A stretch of 64,000 nt of DNA. Source: CAZHCA01 sp964530825. GTDB taxonomy: Bacteria > Bacteroidota > Bacteroidia > Chitinophagales > Saprospiraceae. Numbering within the stretch: position 1 is the first letter of the stretch; every line of letters begins with the position of its first letter. Shown here in pieces: positions 26,579-34,261 of the stretch. Position numbers and translations under genes: made by a program. The stretch covers positions 226,638 to 290,637 of the forward strand of contig CAZHCA010000003.1 in the NCBI GenBank assembly GCA_964530825.1, read 5' to 3'. The notes under the pieces were generated by a model. It was given only the letters and a program-made list of their open reading frames with translations. It did not search any database and was not told where the DNA came from.

Positions 26579-26925
26579 TCATGTACTTTAATCGAATCCG
26601 AATTCTCACGCTACAGCCTCTTGGGGGATGTCAAGAGTGCTGCAATTTTTCACCTATGGAGCAAAAGCCAGTGAATTCGTCCTGGAAAAGGCGCCGCGTT
26701 TCCAAAACGGGATAATTCCCATGCCCGCACCGCTTAGCAATGGCTGGGCGAAAAACGCAGTTCAGGACGTATACGGCAAGCGCAACCAACAGGTTGATAA
26801 TCTTACTTGCTCCTAAAAATCAGATCACGAAATTACCAACTTTTTGGAGATTCTTGAAAACTCTAATTAAAACCTAGGTTTTTTATTGTCTGAAACAAAA
26901 AAAATGCACAATCCTCATGTCGCTT
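26579..26925. other. 347-bp intergenic region upstream of mreB
   Basis: This lies between the mreB start and the stop of the M16-like gene, so it should contain the mreB promoter. No exact TAnnTTTG was found on the minus strand; TAATTTCG near 26832 is one base off. It contains a 14-bp perfect palindrome (26869-26882). A 62-codon open frame on the plus strand (26628-26816) has no support. Confidence 0.5.
26869..26882. promoter_or_regulatory. Perfect 14-bp palindrome AAAACCTAGGTTTT
   Basis: The palindrome has no spacer, so it would not make a good hairpin, but it could be a dimeric protein site. It lies 290 bp upstream of mreB and 44 bp after the M16-like stop. A T-rich stretch follows on the plus strand. 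Confidence 0.3.
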
Positions 26926-28212
26926 TTAAAGGTCCTGGGTATTGCCCACAACCGTTAACAACCATTGGTCGGGCTGCAGGTAAGTCTGGGCCAACTCCTG
27001 TATTCGTGCAGCATCGATCTGCTTTACTGCCTTCACGAATTGGTCGAGATAATCGAATGCCAAATCTTCACTGATTAACCCACGCACTAATTCGGCCACA
27101 GCGAAAGGGCCATCGACCAGGGTTAGAAAATACCCCATCAGGTAGTTTTTTACCATCTCCAACTCTTCAACACTGACTTCCTCCCGCTGTAACCGGATCG
27201 CTTCCCGCCGAATTTCCTCCAGTGTCTGTCCCACAAAGCGATTCCCCACTTCGGTGCTGACCTCGAAATAGCCATCATATTTCATAGTATCCATCTGTGC
27301 ATAGATGTGATAAGTATACCCTTTTTCTTCCCGAATGTTGGCCATCAGACGCGAGCCAAAATACCCACCGAAAATGGTATGAAGGACATAAACGTCGAAA
27401 TAATCGGGGTGGTCGCGCGAAAAGAGCCGCTCCCCCGTCCGGATAGCCGTTTGCAAGGTTTCCGGGCGATTCACCAGATGAGGTGACTGACCGCTTACCG
27501 CCGGCGGCATCGTAAAAACGGTCAGCGCTTTCCGCTCGGGCCGCCACTGACCGAGCGCCTCATTGAGCAGCCGGAAAACATCTTCCTCCAAACTTCCGCT
27601 AATTATCAGGTACCCATTAGCCGGGTGGATCATTTGCCGGTGGTAGTACTTCAGGTCTTCTGAAGTGATTGCTTCGTACAATTCCGGCGTACTGTTGTAA
27701 CCATAGGGATGTTGTACTCCAAAGACCTGCTCGGTGAAAAGTCGGTAGCCCAGCACATCGTTTTTGCTCAACTCAATTTCGAGTCGCTGCCGGTTCCTGC
27801 GCTTAAAGGCTTCCAATTCCGGTTCGGGAAAAGTAGGATGCGTAACAACATCCACCAACACCGGTAGTACGCTGCTGAAGTGCCTGCGCAGGGTTAACAG
27901 GTTAATGTTGATTGTATCCATGTTGAACGGTATGCTCAAGCTGCTGCCGTAAAAATCCAGCGCTTCGGCAATATCAGCCCCGCTGTAACGATGACTTCCT
28001 TCCCGCAATAACCCGCCCAGCGTTCTCGCCACCAGAGGCTTCGTTTCGTAGGGGCGCCCAGCGAAAAACACGCATTCCAATTTTAGCGCCTCTTGACGCT
28101 CCGCGTTGATTAAATATACCGGCATCCCATTATCGAGATGGCGTTGCTGCGGACGCGGCAGCACGACACTTTTAATGGGATGAATCAAAGGCGGTCGAAG
28201 GCGCTTAGGCAT
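26926..28212 (-). CDS. M16-family (insulinase-like) protein, catalytically inactive type
   Basis: A 428-residue protein with the two M16 half-domains (about 20-215 and 225-420). Where active M16 enzymes have the zinc motif HxxEH, this one reads GGLLREGSHRYSG, so the zinc site is absent. The C-terminal half retains FGGYFGSRLMANIREEKGYTY near 290, the Arg-Tyr pair of the substrate-binding half. Bacteroidota usually encode such a protein beside an active partner; none is next to it here. ATG 28212 (MPKRLRPPLIHPI) is chosen; the longer frame upstream would overlap the dnaN promoter. No signal peptide is obvious. Confidence 0.82.
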   Translation of the reverse strand: MPKRLRPPLIHPIKSVVLPRPQQRHLDNGMPVYLINAERQEALKLECVFFAGRPYETKPLVARTLGGLLREGSHRYSGADIAEALDFYGSSLSIPFNMDTININLLTLRRHFSSVLPVLVDVVTHPTFPEPELEAFKRRNRQRLEIELSKNDVLGYRLFTEQVFGVQHPYGYNSTPELYEAITSEDLKYYHRQMIHPANGYLIISGSLEEDVFRLLNEALGQWRPERKALTVFTMPPAVSGQSPHLVNRPETLQTAIRTGERLFSRDHPDYFDVYVLHTIFGGYFGSRLMANIREEKGYTYHIYAQMDTMKYDGYFEVSTEVGNRFVGQTLEEIRREAIRLQREEVSVEELEMVKNYLMGYFLTLVDGPFAVAELVRGLISEDLAFDYLDQFVKAVKQIDAARIQELAQTYLQPDQWLLTVVGNTQDL

Positions 28213-28262
28213 AATGGATAATTTGAAAAGTATCAAGGGGAAATCGCCCTTACCCAGATCGC

Positions 28263-28271
28263 TTATCCACA
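28263..28271 (+). promoter_or_regulatory. Perfect DnaA box TTATCCACA upstream of dnaN
   Basis: The 9-mer matches the DnaA consensus TTATNCACA exactly. It is in the divergent gap between the M16-like gene and dnaN, 95 bp before the dnaN ATG, next to an AT-rich stretch (28277-28290). Only one perfect box was seen, so this is more likely a regulatory DnaA site than an origin. Confidence 0.5.
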
Positions 28272-28313
28272 GCATGTTAATTTTTAAATGGCAAAAAAGC
28301 CAGGAATACCCTC

Positions 28314-28321
28314 TATTTTTG
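28314..28321 (+). promoter_or_regulatory. -7 element of the dnaN promoter
   Basis: TATTTTTG is an exact TAnnTTTG match 44 bp before the dnaN ATG. No clear -33 TTTG was found at the right distance. Confidence 0.5.
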
Positions 28322-28365
28322 TAGCTTTCACGCATTGTGTACTGCCAATTATAACCGCCTGGCGT

Positions 28366-29481
28366 ATGAAATTCAGCGTTACCTCTTCCGAATTACTCAA
28401 ACAACTGCAACTAGCCGCCGGATCGATCGGAGCAAATCCAGTGCTGCCGATCCTCGAGGATTTCCTTTTTTCTATAGCAGACAACCAACTTACCATCTCG
28501 GCTACCGATCTGGAGACTTCCATCAAGACGACGATCGGCGTTCAATCGGAAAGTGATGGCGAGGTGGCCGTGCCAGCCAAGATCCTTCTGGAGACCCTTA
28601 AAGCGCTACCCGAGCAGCCCATCACCTTCAAGGTGAATGAAGACAATTACGGCATTGAAATCACTTCGGGCTACGGCAAGTACCGTCTGGCTGGCGAGGC
28701 TGGGGCCGATTTTCCGCAAATCCCCGAACCCGAAACGGTCGACACCGTCAAGGTCCCCTCTAATACTCTAATTCAGGCGGTTAATAAAACCATTTTCGCC
28801 ACCAGCAATGACGATCTGCGTCCGGCGATGACAGGTGTTTATTTTCAGATCGAAAATGGTCAGTTGATTATGGTTGCTACCGATGCCCATAAGCTGGTAA
28901 AATATACTTATAAGAACCTGTCGACTCCGGTCAGCACCAGCTTTATCGTGCCCAAAAAAGCATTGAACTTGCTGAAAAGTGCGCTTCCCCAGGGGGAGTC
29001 CGTCAATGTGTCATTCAACAAAACCAATGCCTTTTTCGAGACGGGTACCACCATGCTGGTTTGCCGACTGATTGAAGCCCGTTATCCGGATTACAACGCC
29101 GTCATCCCGGTAGGTAACCCGAATATTTTAACGATCCACCGCAACGATTTCCAAAATTCACTGAAGCGCATTTCCATCTACGCCAATAAGACGACCAACC
29201 AGGTGATCCTCAACATCCAGGATACCAGCATGACCATTTCAGCTAAGGATATCGACTTTTCAAATGAGGCGACCGAACAAATCGAATGCAGTTTTGAAGG
29301 CGATCCGCTTACCATTGCTTTTAATGCTAAATTTTTGGTGGAAATGTTGAGTGTGCTGGAGTCGGAGGAGGTGAAAATCGAACTGGCCTCGTCTACCAAG
29401 GCCGGCATCCTTCTGCCTACGGAAGAACCGGAAGGCGAGGAGATTCTCATGTTGGTCATGCCGGTAATGCTAAGCCATTAA
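28366..29481 (+). CDS. dnaN: DNA polymerase III beta subunit (sliding clamp)
   Basis: A 371-residue protein with three repeated clamp domains. It starts MKFSVTSSELLKQLQ; this ATG (28366) is preferred to the open frame 78 bp upstream because it gives the family N terminus and lies after the promoter. Typical blocks are LPILEDFLF, SATDLETSI, LAGEAGADFPQIP, ATDAHKLVKY near 170 and the C-terminal LVMPVMLS, matching the family's MPM motif. It is not beside dnaA here, which is usual in Bacteroidota. A lipoprotein gene and nadD follow on the same strand. Confidence 0.96.
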   Translation: MKFSVTSSELLKQLQLAAGSIGANPVLPILEDFLFSIADNQLTISATDLETSIKTTIGVQSESDGEVAVPAKILLETLKALPEQPITFKVNEDNYGIEITSGYGKYRLAGEAGADFPQIPEPETVDTVKVPSNTLIQAVNKTIFATSNDDLRPAMTGVYFQIENGQLIMVATDAHKLVKYTYKNLSTPVSTSFIVPKKALNLLKSALPQGESVNVSFNKTNAFFETGTTMLVCRLIEARYPDYNAVIPVGNPNILTIHRNDFQNSLKRISIYANKTTNQVILNIQDTSMTISAKDIDFSNEATEQIECSFEGDPLTIAFNAKFLVEMLSVLESEEVKIELASSTKAGILLPTEEPEGEEILMLVMPVMLSH

Positions 29482-29494
29482 AGCGTTAATACCC

Positions 29495-29944
29495 ATGCCC
29501 GTACACCGTTCAATGGTTGTTGCTGCTGGCTTGCTTTTGATTGCCTGCCAGCCCGATTCCTCCGACCGGCAGATGCCGGAAGCATCGGCCGACCCAGAAT
29601 CTGTCGTGCGTGAATATCAGGCCCTCATTGACCGGAATCAATTCGAGGCGGCTAAAGCCTTGAGTACCGATAAAGAAGATCTTCGATTATCGGATATGGC
29701 CAGCATCATTGCTGAACAAGAGACGGACTCCACTATCTTAAATACCACGTTTGTACAGATAAAATGCGCCGCTAGGGGCGATTCTGCTACCTGTCTTTGC
29801 TTGTTGCGTGACCAGTACGAAGCGTACGACGCCGAGTACCACCTTATTCGCCAAGACGGCCGCTGGTTGGTCGATGCGCCGGAAGAGGATTTTCAGATTG
29901 ATGAAGAATTGATGCCCGACTGGCTGGAAAAAAGCCAGGATTAA
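29495..29944 (+). CDS. Lipoprotein with a small DUF4878-like domain
   Basis: A 149-residue protein with a signal peptide ending in the lipobox LIAC, lipidated at Cys18, so it is anchored in the membrane, probably the outer one. The mature part (about 35-130) looks like the cystatin/NTF2-like domain seen in DUF4878 lipoproteins: ESVVREYQALIDRNQFEAA, then a strand ending YHLIRQDGRWLVD. The C terminus is acidic. Function unknown. It is 13 bp after dnaN and 15 bp before nadD. Confidence 0.7.
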   Translation: MPVHRSMVVAAGLLLIACQPDSSDRQMPEASADPESVVREYQALIDRNQFEAAKALSTDKEDLRLSDMASIIAEQETDSTILNTTFVQIKCAARGDSATCLCLLRDQYEAYDAEYHLIRQDGRWLVDAPEEDFQIDEELMPDWLEKSQD

Positions 29945-29959
29945 AACGCACCGTTCCCC

Positions 29960-30553
29960 ATGCCTGTTCCCGGTAAACATATTGGTCTATTCTTCGGCTC
30001 TTTTAACCCCGTTCATACCGGTCATCTGATCATCGCCAATCACCTGGCTACCCGCACCGATTTAGCGGAAGTCTGGCTGGTAGTTTCACCCCAAAACCCC
30101 TTTAAAAAAAAGGCTTCCCTAGCCCCGGATTACGACCGGCTTCACCTGGTCGAATTAGCCACCGCCGATAATCCGCTGCTCCGCCCCTGCGATATCGAGT
30201 TTCGCCTGCCCCGCCCCTCCTACACTGTAGACACCCTGGCGTATTTGGCAGAAAAATACCCCCACCATCAGTTTGCACTCATCATGGGCGGGGACAATCT
30301 GGTTTCGCTGCACAAGTGGAAAAATTTCGAGCATTTACTGACCGGGTATCGCATTTTCGTGTACCAGCGTCCTACCTATACACCCGCTGCCGAATGGGTC
30401 GATCATCCGAATATTTACTACATCAAAGATGTGCCCCTGATGCAGCTTTCGGCGAGTTTTATACGCGATGCCCTGCGCCAGGGCTTCCCGATCCGCTACC
30501 TGGTACCCGATCCGGTGCTGGAATACCTGGAAAAAACCAACCTCTACCGTTGA
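29960..30553 (+). CDS. nadD: Nicotinate-nucleotide adenylyltransferase
   Basis: A 197-residue nucleotidyltransferase that makes deamido-NAD from nicotinate mononucleotide and ATP. GLFFGSFNPVHTGHLIIAN near residues 8-26 holds the HxGH motif of the superfamily. FALIMGGDNLVSLHKWKN near 108 is typical of NadD, and LSASFIRDAL near 173 is the (S/T)xxIR ATP-binding motif. The start overlaps nothing, and the spacing suggests co-transcription with dnaN. Confidence 0.94.
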   Translation: MPVPGKHIGLFFGSFNPVHTGHLIIANHLATRTDLAEVWLVVSPQNPFKKKASLAPDYDRLHLVELATADNPLLRPCDIEFRLPRPSYTVDTLAYLAEKYPHHQFALIMGGDNLVSLHKWKNFEHLLTGYRIFVYQRPTYTPAAEWVDHPNIYYIKDVPLMQLSASFIRDALRQGFPIRYLVPDPVLEYLEKTNLYR

Positions 30554-30651
30554 AGCCAGCCCGGCGACAAAAACAGGGTGAAAGCAATAATGGTCCTCTT
30601 GGAAAACAATAATACCTTAGCCTGTAAGTTAAATCCAAAAGCTTAACTGGG

Positions 30652-33012
30652 ATGAGAATGATCCTCACCGCTGCGCTGACGGCGGTTTTCGTGATTGGCT
30701 TTTTGCCCTCGCTTGCGCAAAACCAGGACCTCGCCCTGGGCGATTGGCGTGCGCATCTGCCCTACCAACGGGGACTGCAAGTCACACAAAGCGATAACCG
30801 GGTATATTTTGCTACCGATCTATCGGTCCTGGAGCTGGATAAAACCGACTTGGCTGCCCGCTTCCTGACCAAAGTAGACGGTTTGAGCCGAACCGGCATA
30901 AACCAGATCAAATTCCAGCCAGGCAGCGACATCCTCATCGTGGTCTACGACGATAGTGCCATTGATTTGATCTACCCCAATGGCAAAATTGTCACCATGA
31001 ACCAGATTCCCAACTTTACGAACATTACCGGCGAAAAGACAATCAACCAGGTGACGATCGAAAATGATTCGCTCATCTACTTGGCTGCCAGTTTCGGGGT
31101 TTCCCGTATCAATACTCAGCGTGCCGAATTCGTTTCGACCACCTTTACCCCAACCCGGGTCAGGGCCGTAGCTGCCTTTCAGGAGGATTTATACGCCGCC
31201 ACAGAAGAGGGTATTTACCGAATCAATCGCAATAACCCCAATCCGGAAAACTTCGGGCTTTGGGAACTCCTGAGTCAGGAGCAGGGCTTTCCGGCCATGG
31301 TGGAAGCCAACTATATGACGACTTTTGCCAACCGGCTATATCTCGATGTCAATGACACCCTGGCCTACATTACCGAAGAGGGCTACCAAACCGTCCATTT
31401 TCAACCCGGATTTGAAATGACCTATCTGAGCGGGGAAGCTTCCCGTTTATTGGCAGGCTACCGATGCAACTCCGAAATCTGCAGTCAGGGGATGGTCTTG
31501 AACTTTGACGCCGATGGTAATCGGGGCCAACTTGATCAGTCCTGCGCTGTCATTCCACAGTATGCGGTTGAAGATGACCAGGGACGTATCTGGCTAGCCG
31601 ACCGGGCCCGTGACTTCCGGGTGGCACCGGATTATGAAAGTCCCTGCGAAGAGCTTAGTTTTAATGCCCCCTATTCGGCCGAAAACCGCGAAATGATCAT
31701 CTATAACAACGAGCTTTGGCTCGCTTACGGAGGCGTTAATCAAACTTTCGGCTACCGCTTCCTGGACCATGGCTTTTCTTCTTTGATCGATGGCCAATGG
31801 ACCGTTTTTAATCGCAATAACCGCGAGGAATTGAAAGGCGAAGACCCCAGCGACCCAGGTGATGATCTCTTGGACTTTATAACAATTGCAGTGCACCCAG
31901 TAGACGAGCGAATTTTTGCGGGGTCTTTTATTGAGGGGCTCATTGAATTTGACCGGGAGAATATGATTCTTTACAACGATAGCAATTCCTCACTTAATAA
32001 CGCTGTGGGCGACAATACTCGTACACGGGTTTCGGGCCTTTCTTTTGATTCGCAGAATAACCTCTGGGTGAGCAACCACCTAGCCGACCGGCCGTTTTCG
32101 GTACTTCGCAGCGACGGTACCTGGAAAAGTTTCCGCCCCGACTGCCGAGAGACGCTTCTTCACCAGGTTATCGTCGATGATAATGACTACCTATGGTTCG
32201 TCAATAGTGGCAGTTCGACGGGTATTCTGGTTTTCGACCCTGGCGACATTGACAACAATACCGATGACCGGTGCCGCAATATCACTTCCTCCAATAGCAA
32301 CCTGCCTACCAATCGTGCCAATTGCCTCGCCCTCGACCTCGATGGCGACGTTTGGGTAGGTACGGAGTCAGGTATTATTATTTTCGAATGTGGCAATGAT
32401 CCTTTCACTACTACGGATTGCCAAGGAACATTGCGCATCGTCGAACAGGATGGCTTCGGCGCCTTTTTGCTGGAAACTGAAGTCGTCCGGACGATCGCAG
32501 TAGACGGCGCCAATCGCAAATGGGTGGGTACGGAAAATGGCATTTTCGTCTTGTCGCCGGAAGGGGAAGAACTCATAGCCCGGTTTACCGAAGAAAACAC
32601 CCCGCTCTTCGACAACAGCATTATCGATATTGCCATCAATTCCGAGAGCGGCGAAGTCTTTATAGGTACTGAGCAGGGCATAATTTCCTACAAGGGTGAC
32701 GCGGTAGCCGGGGGACGGGTTCATCAATCCGATATCGAGATCTATCCGAACCCGGTACGTCCCGACCATCAGGGACCGATCGCCATACGGGGGTTATCGC
32801 GGGATGCACAGGTAAAGATAACCGACATTAGCGGTAAATTGATTTTTGAAACAGATGCGCTCGGGGGCCAGGCAATATGGGATGGACGAGATTACAACGG
32901 TCGCCGGGCTAGCTCAGGGGTTTACCTGGTTTTCAGTGCTACCCGTGCACAAGAAGGGAATTTCGGAGCGGAGCCGACTTCAGCAGTGGGAAAGATTATT
33001 TTCCTGAAATGA
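30652..33012 (+). CDS. porZ: PorZ-like T9SS component, two beta-propellers plus sorting domain
   Basis: A 786-residue secreted protein, close to the 776 residues of P. gingivalis PorZ. A signal peptide (1-22) is followed by LGDWRAHLPYQRGLQVTQ, the usual start of the family. Two seven-bladed-propeller-like halves follow (about 30-350 and 390-690), with repeated phrases such as GLSRTGINQIKF, LWVSNHLAD and KWVGTENGIFVLS. The C terminus is a sorting domain (IYPNPVRPD near 700, then GRRASSGVYLV). PorZ works with PorU on the cell surface when cargo is cleaved and attached to A-LPS. porU is not in the window. Confidence 0.78.
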   Translation: MRMILTAALTAVFVIGFLPSLAQNQDLALGDWRAHLPYQRGLQVTQSDNRVYFATDLSVLELDKTDLAARFLTKVDGLSRTGINQIKFQPGSDILIVVYDDSAIDLIYPNGKIVTMNQIPNFTNITGEKTINQVTIENDSLIYLAASFGVSRINTQRAEFVSTTFTPTRVRAVAAFQEDLYAATEEGIYRINRNNPNPENFGLWELLSQEQGFPAMVEANYMTTFANRLYLDVNDTLAYITEEGYQTVHFQPGFEMTYLSGEASRLLAGYRCNSEICSQGMVLNFDADGNRGQLDQSCAVIPQYAVEDDQGRIWLADRARDFRVAPDYESPCEELSFNAPYSAENREMIIYNNELWLAYGGVNQTFGYRFLDHGFSSLIDGQWTVFNRNNREELKGEDPSDPGDDLLDFITIAVHPVDERIFAGSFIEGLIEFDRENMILYNDSNSSLNNAVGDNTRTRVSGLSFDSQNNLWVSNHLADRPFSVLRSDGTWKSFRPDCRETLLHQVIVDDNDYLWFVNSGSSTGILVFDPGDIDNNTDDRCRNITSSNSNLPTNRANCLALDLDGDVWVGTESGIIIFECGNDPFTTTDCQGTLRIVEQDGFGAFLLETEVVRTIAVDGANRKWVGTENGIFVLSPEGEELIARFTEENTPLFDNSIIDIAINSESGEVFIGTEQGIISYKGDAVAGGRVHQSDIEIYPNPVRPDHQGPIAIRGLSRDAQVKITDISGKLIFETDALGGQAIWDGRDYNGRRASSGVYLVFSATRAQEGNFGAEPTSAVGKIIFLK

Positions 33013-33014
33013 TC

Positions 33015-34154
33015 CTATGATTGGTAGACGGAGGTGGTAAGGACTTCTTCGTAATACTCTTCGTACATGGGCAAAATGTTGCCGATATCAAAACGGCGTG
33101 CCTGCTCGCGGGCACCTTCGCGAAAGCGGCGAAGCACTTGCTCGTCAGTCAAGATAAACAGTGCATTACGCGCCATTTCATCTACATCGCCTACGTCAGA
33201 GGTGAAGCCAGTTTCGCCGTTCCGGTTCACTTCCGGCAGACCACCCGTGTTGGTAGAAATCACGGGCACTTCGCATGCCATAGCCTCCAAAGCTGCTAAG
33301 CCGAAGCTTTCCTTCTCAGAAGTCATAATGAACAGATCTGATACCGCCAGCAACTCTTCTACTGCATCCTGCTTACCCAGGAAGCGAATCTGATCGCACA
33401 GGTTCAATTCCCGGCAGAGGGCTTCTACATTTCTCCGCTCCGGCCCGTCACCGATGAGCAACAGCTTGGAAGGTAACGCTTTTTGTACCCGGTAAAATAC
33501 CTGCACCACATCTTCGACCCGCTTCACTTTTCGGAAATTCGATACATGCGTTAGTATGCGCTCGCCTTGGGGAGCAATCGCCCGCTTAAAATGCTCCTTA
33601 TTGACTCGGCGAAAGCGGTCGAAATCAATAAAGTTAGGGATAACTTTGATTTCCTTGTTGATGTCAAAATACTCATACGTCTGTTCGCGCAAACTATCCG
33701 ACACCGCAGTCACCCCATCAGATTTATTGATCGAAAAAGTTACGACCGGGGAAAAACCTTTGTTCGAGCCGACCAGGGTAATGTCCGTGCCGTGCAGTGT
33801 GGTAATGACCGGTAAGTAGCGGCCTTCTGTAAGCAAGATCTTTTTAGCCATATAAGCTACGGCAGCGTGTGGAATAGCATAGTGAACGTGCAGCAGATCG
33901 AGCTTTTTATACTTGACCACGTCAACCATTTTACTGGCTAGGGCCGTCTCATAAGGCGTATACTCAAAGAGCGGGTAGTCTTCCGTATCAACTTCGTGAA
34001 AGAAGAGATTCTCCTGAAAATGGGTAAGGCGAGCTGGCCGTTTGTAGGTAATGAAGTGAATTTCGTGACCGCGCTTGGCCAGTCCAAGCCCAAGTTCTGT
34101 AGCTAAAACGCCACTACCACCATAGGTGGGATAACAAACAATACCGATCTTCAT
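33015..34154 (-). CDS. bshA: N-acetyl-alpha-D-glucosaminyl L-malate synthase
   Basis: A 379-residue GT4 glycosyltransferase for the first step of bacillithiol synthesis, joining GlcNAc to L-malate. The N terminus MKIGIVCYPTYGGSGVLATELG is the BshA signature. LHVHYAIPHA near 90, LHGTDITLVG near 120, VSNFRKVKRVEDV near 200 and the donor-site EKESFGLAALEAMACEVPV near 280 are present. The organism therefore probably uses bacillithiol as its low-molecular-weight thiol. It converges on porZ with only 2 bp between the stops. Confidence 0.93.
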   Translation of the reverse strand: MKIGIVCYPTYGGSGVLATELGLGLAKRGHEIHFITYKRPARLTHFQENLFFHEVDTEDYPLFEYTPYETALASKMVDVVKYKKLDLLHVHYAIPHAAVAYMAKKILLTEGRYLPVITTLHGTDITLVGSNKGFSPVVTFSINKSDGVTAVSDSLREQTYEYFDINKEIKVIPNFIDFDRFRRVNKEHFKRAIAPQGERILTHVSNFRKVKRVEDVVQVFYRVQKALPSKLLLIGDGPERRNVEALCRELNLCDQIRFLGKQDAVEELLAVSDLFIMTSEKESFGLAALEAMACEVPVISTNTGGLPEVNRNGETGFTSDVGDVDEMARNALFILTDEQVLRRFREGAREQARRFDIGNILPMYEEYYEEVLTTSVYQS

Positions 34155-34261
34155 AGTGCGAAAGTACTATTAGGAAAAATCTAGTCCTTCCTGGATACAA
34201 TCTGAAACTGGAATGGTTGAATACATGTCAAAATATCCATATTTCCTTTTCAGCCCGGAAT

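Noticed and set aside
26628..26816. 62-codon plus-strand open frame upstream of mreB
   Set aside because: No start context, no recognisable composition and no promoter; it looks like chance openness in a G/C-mixed gap.
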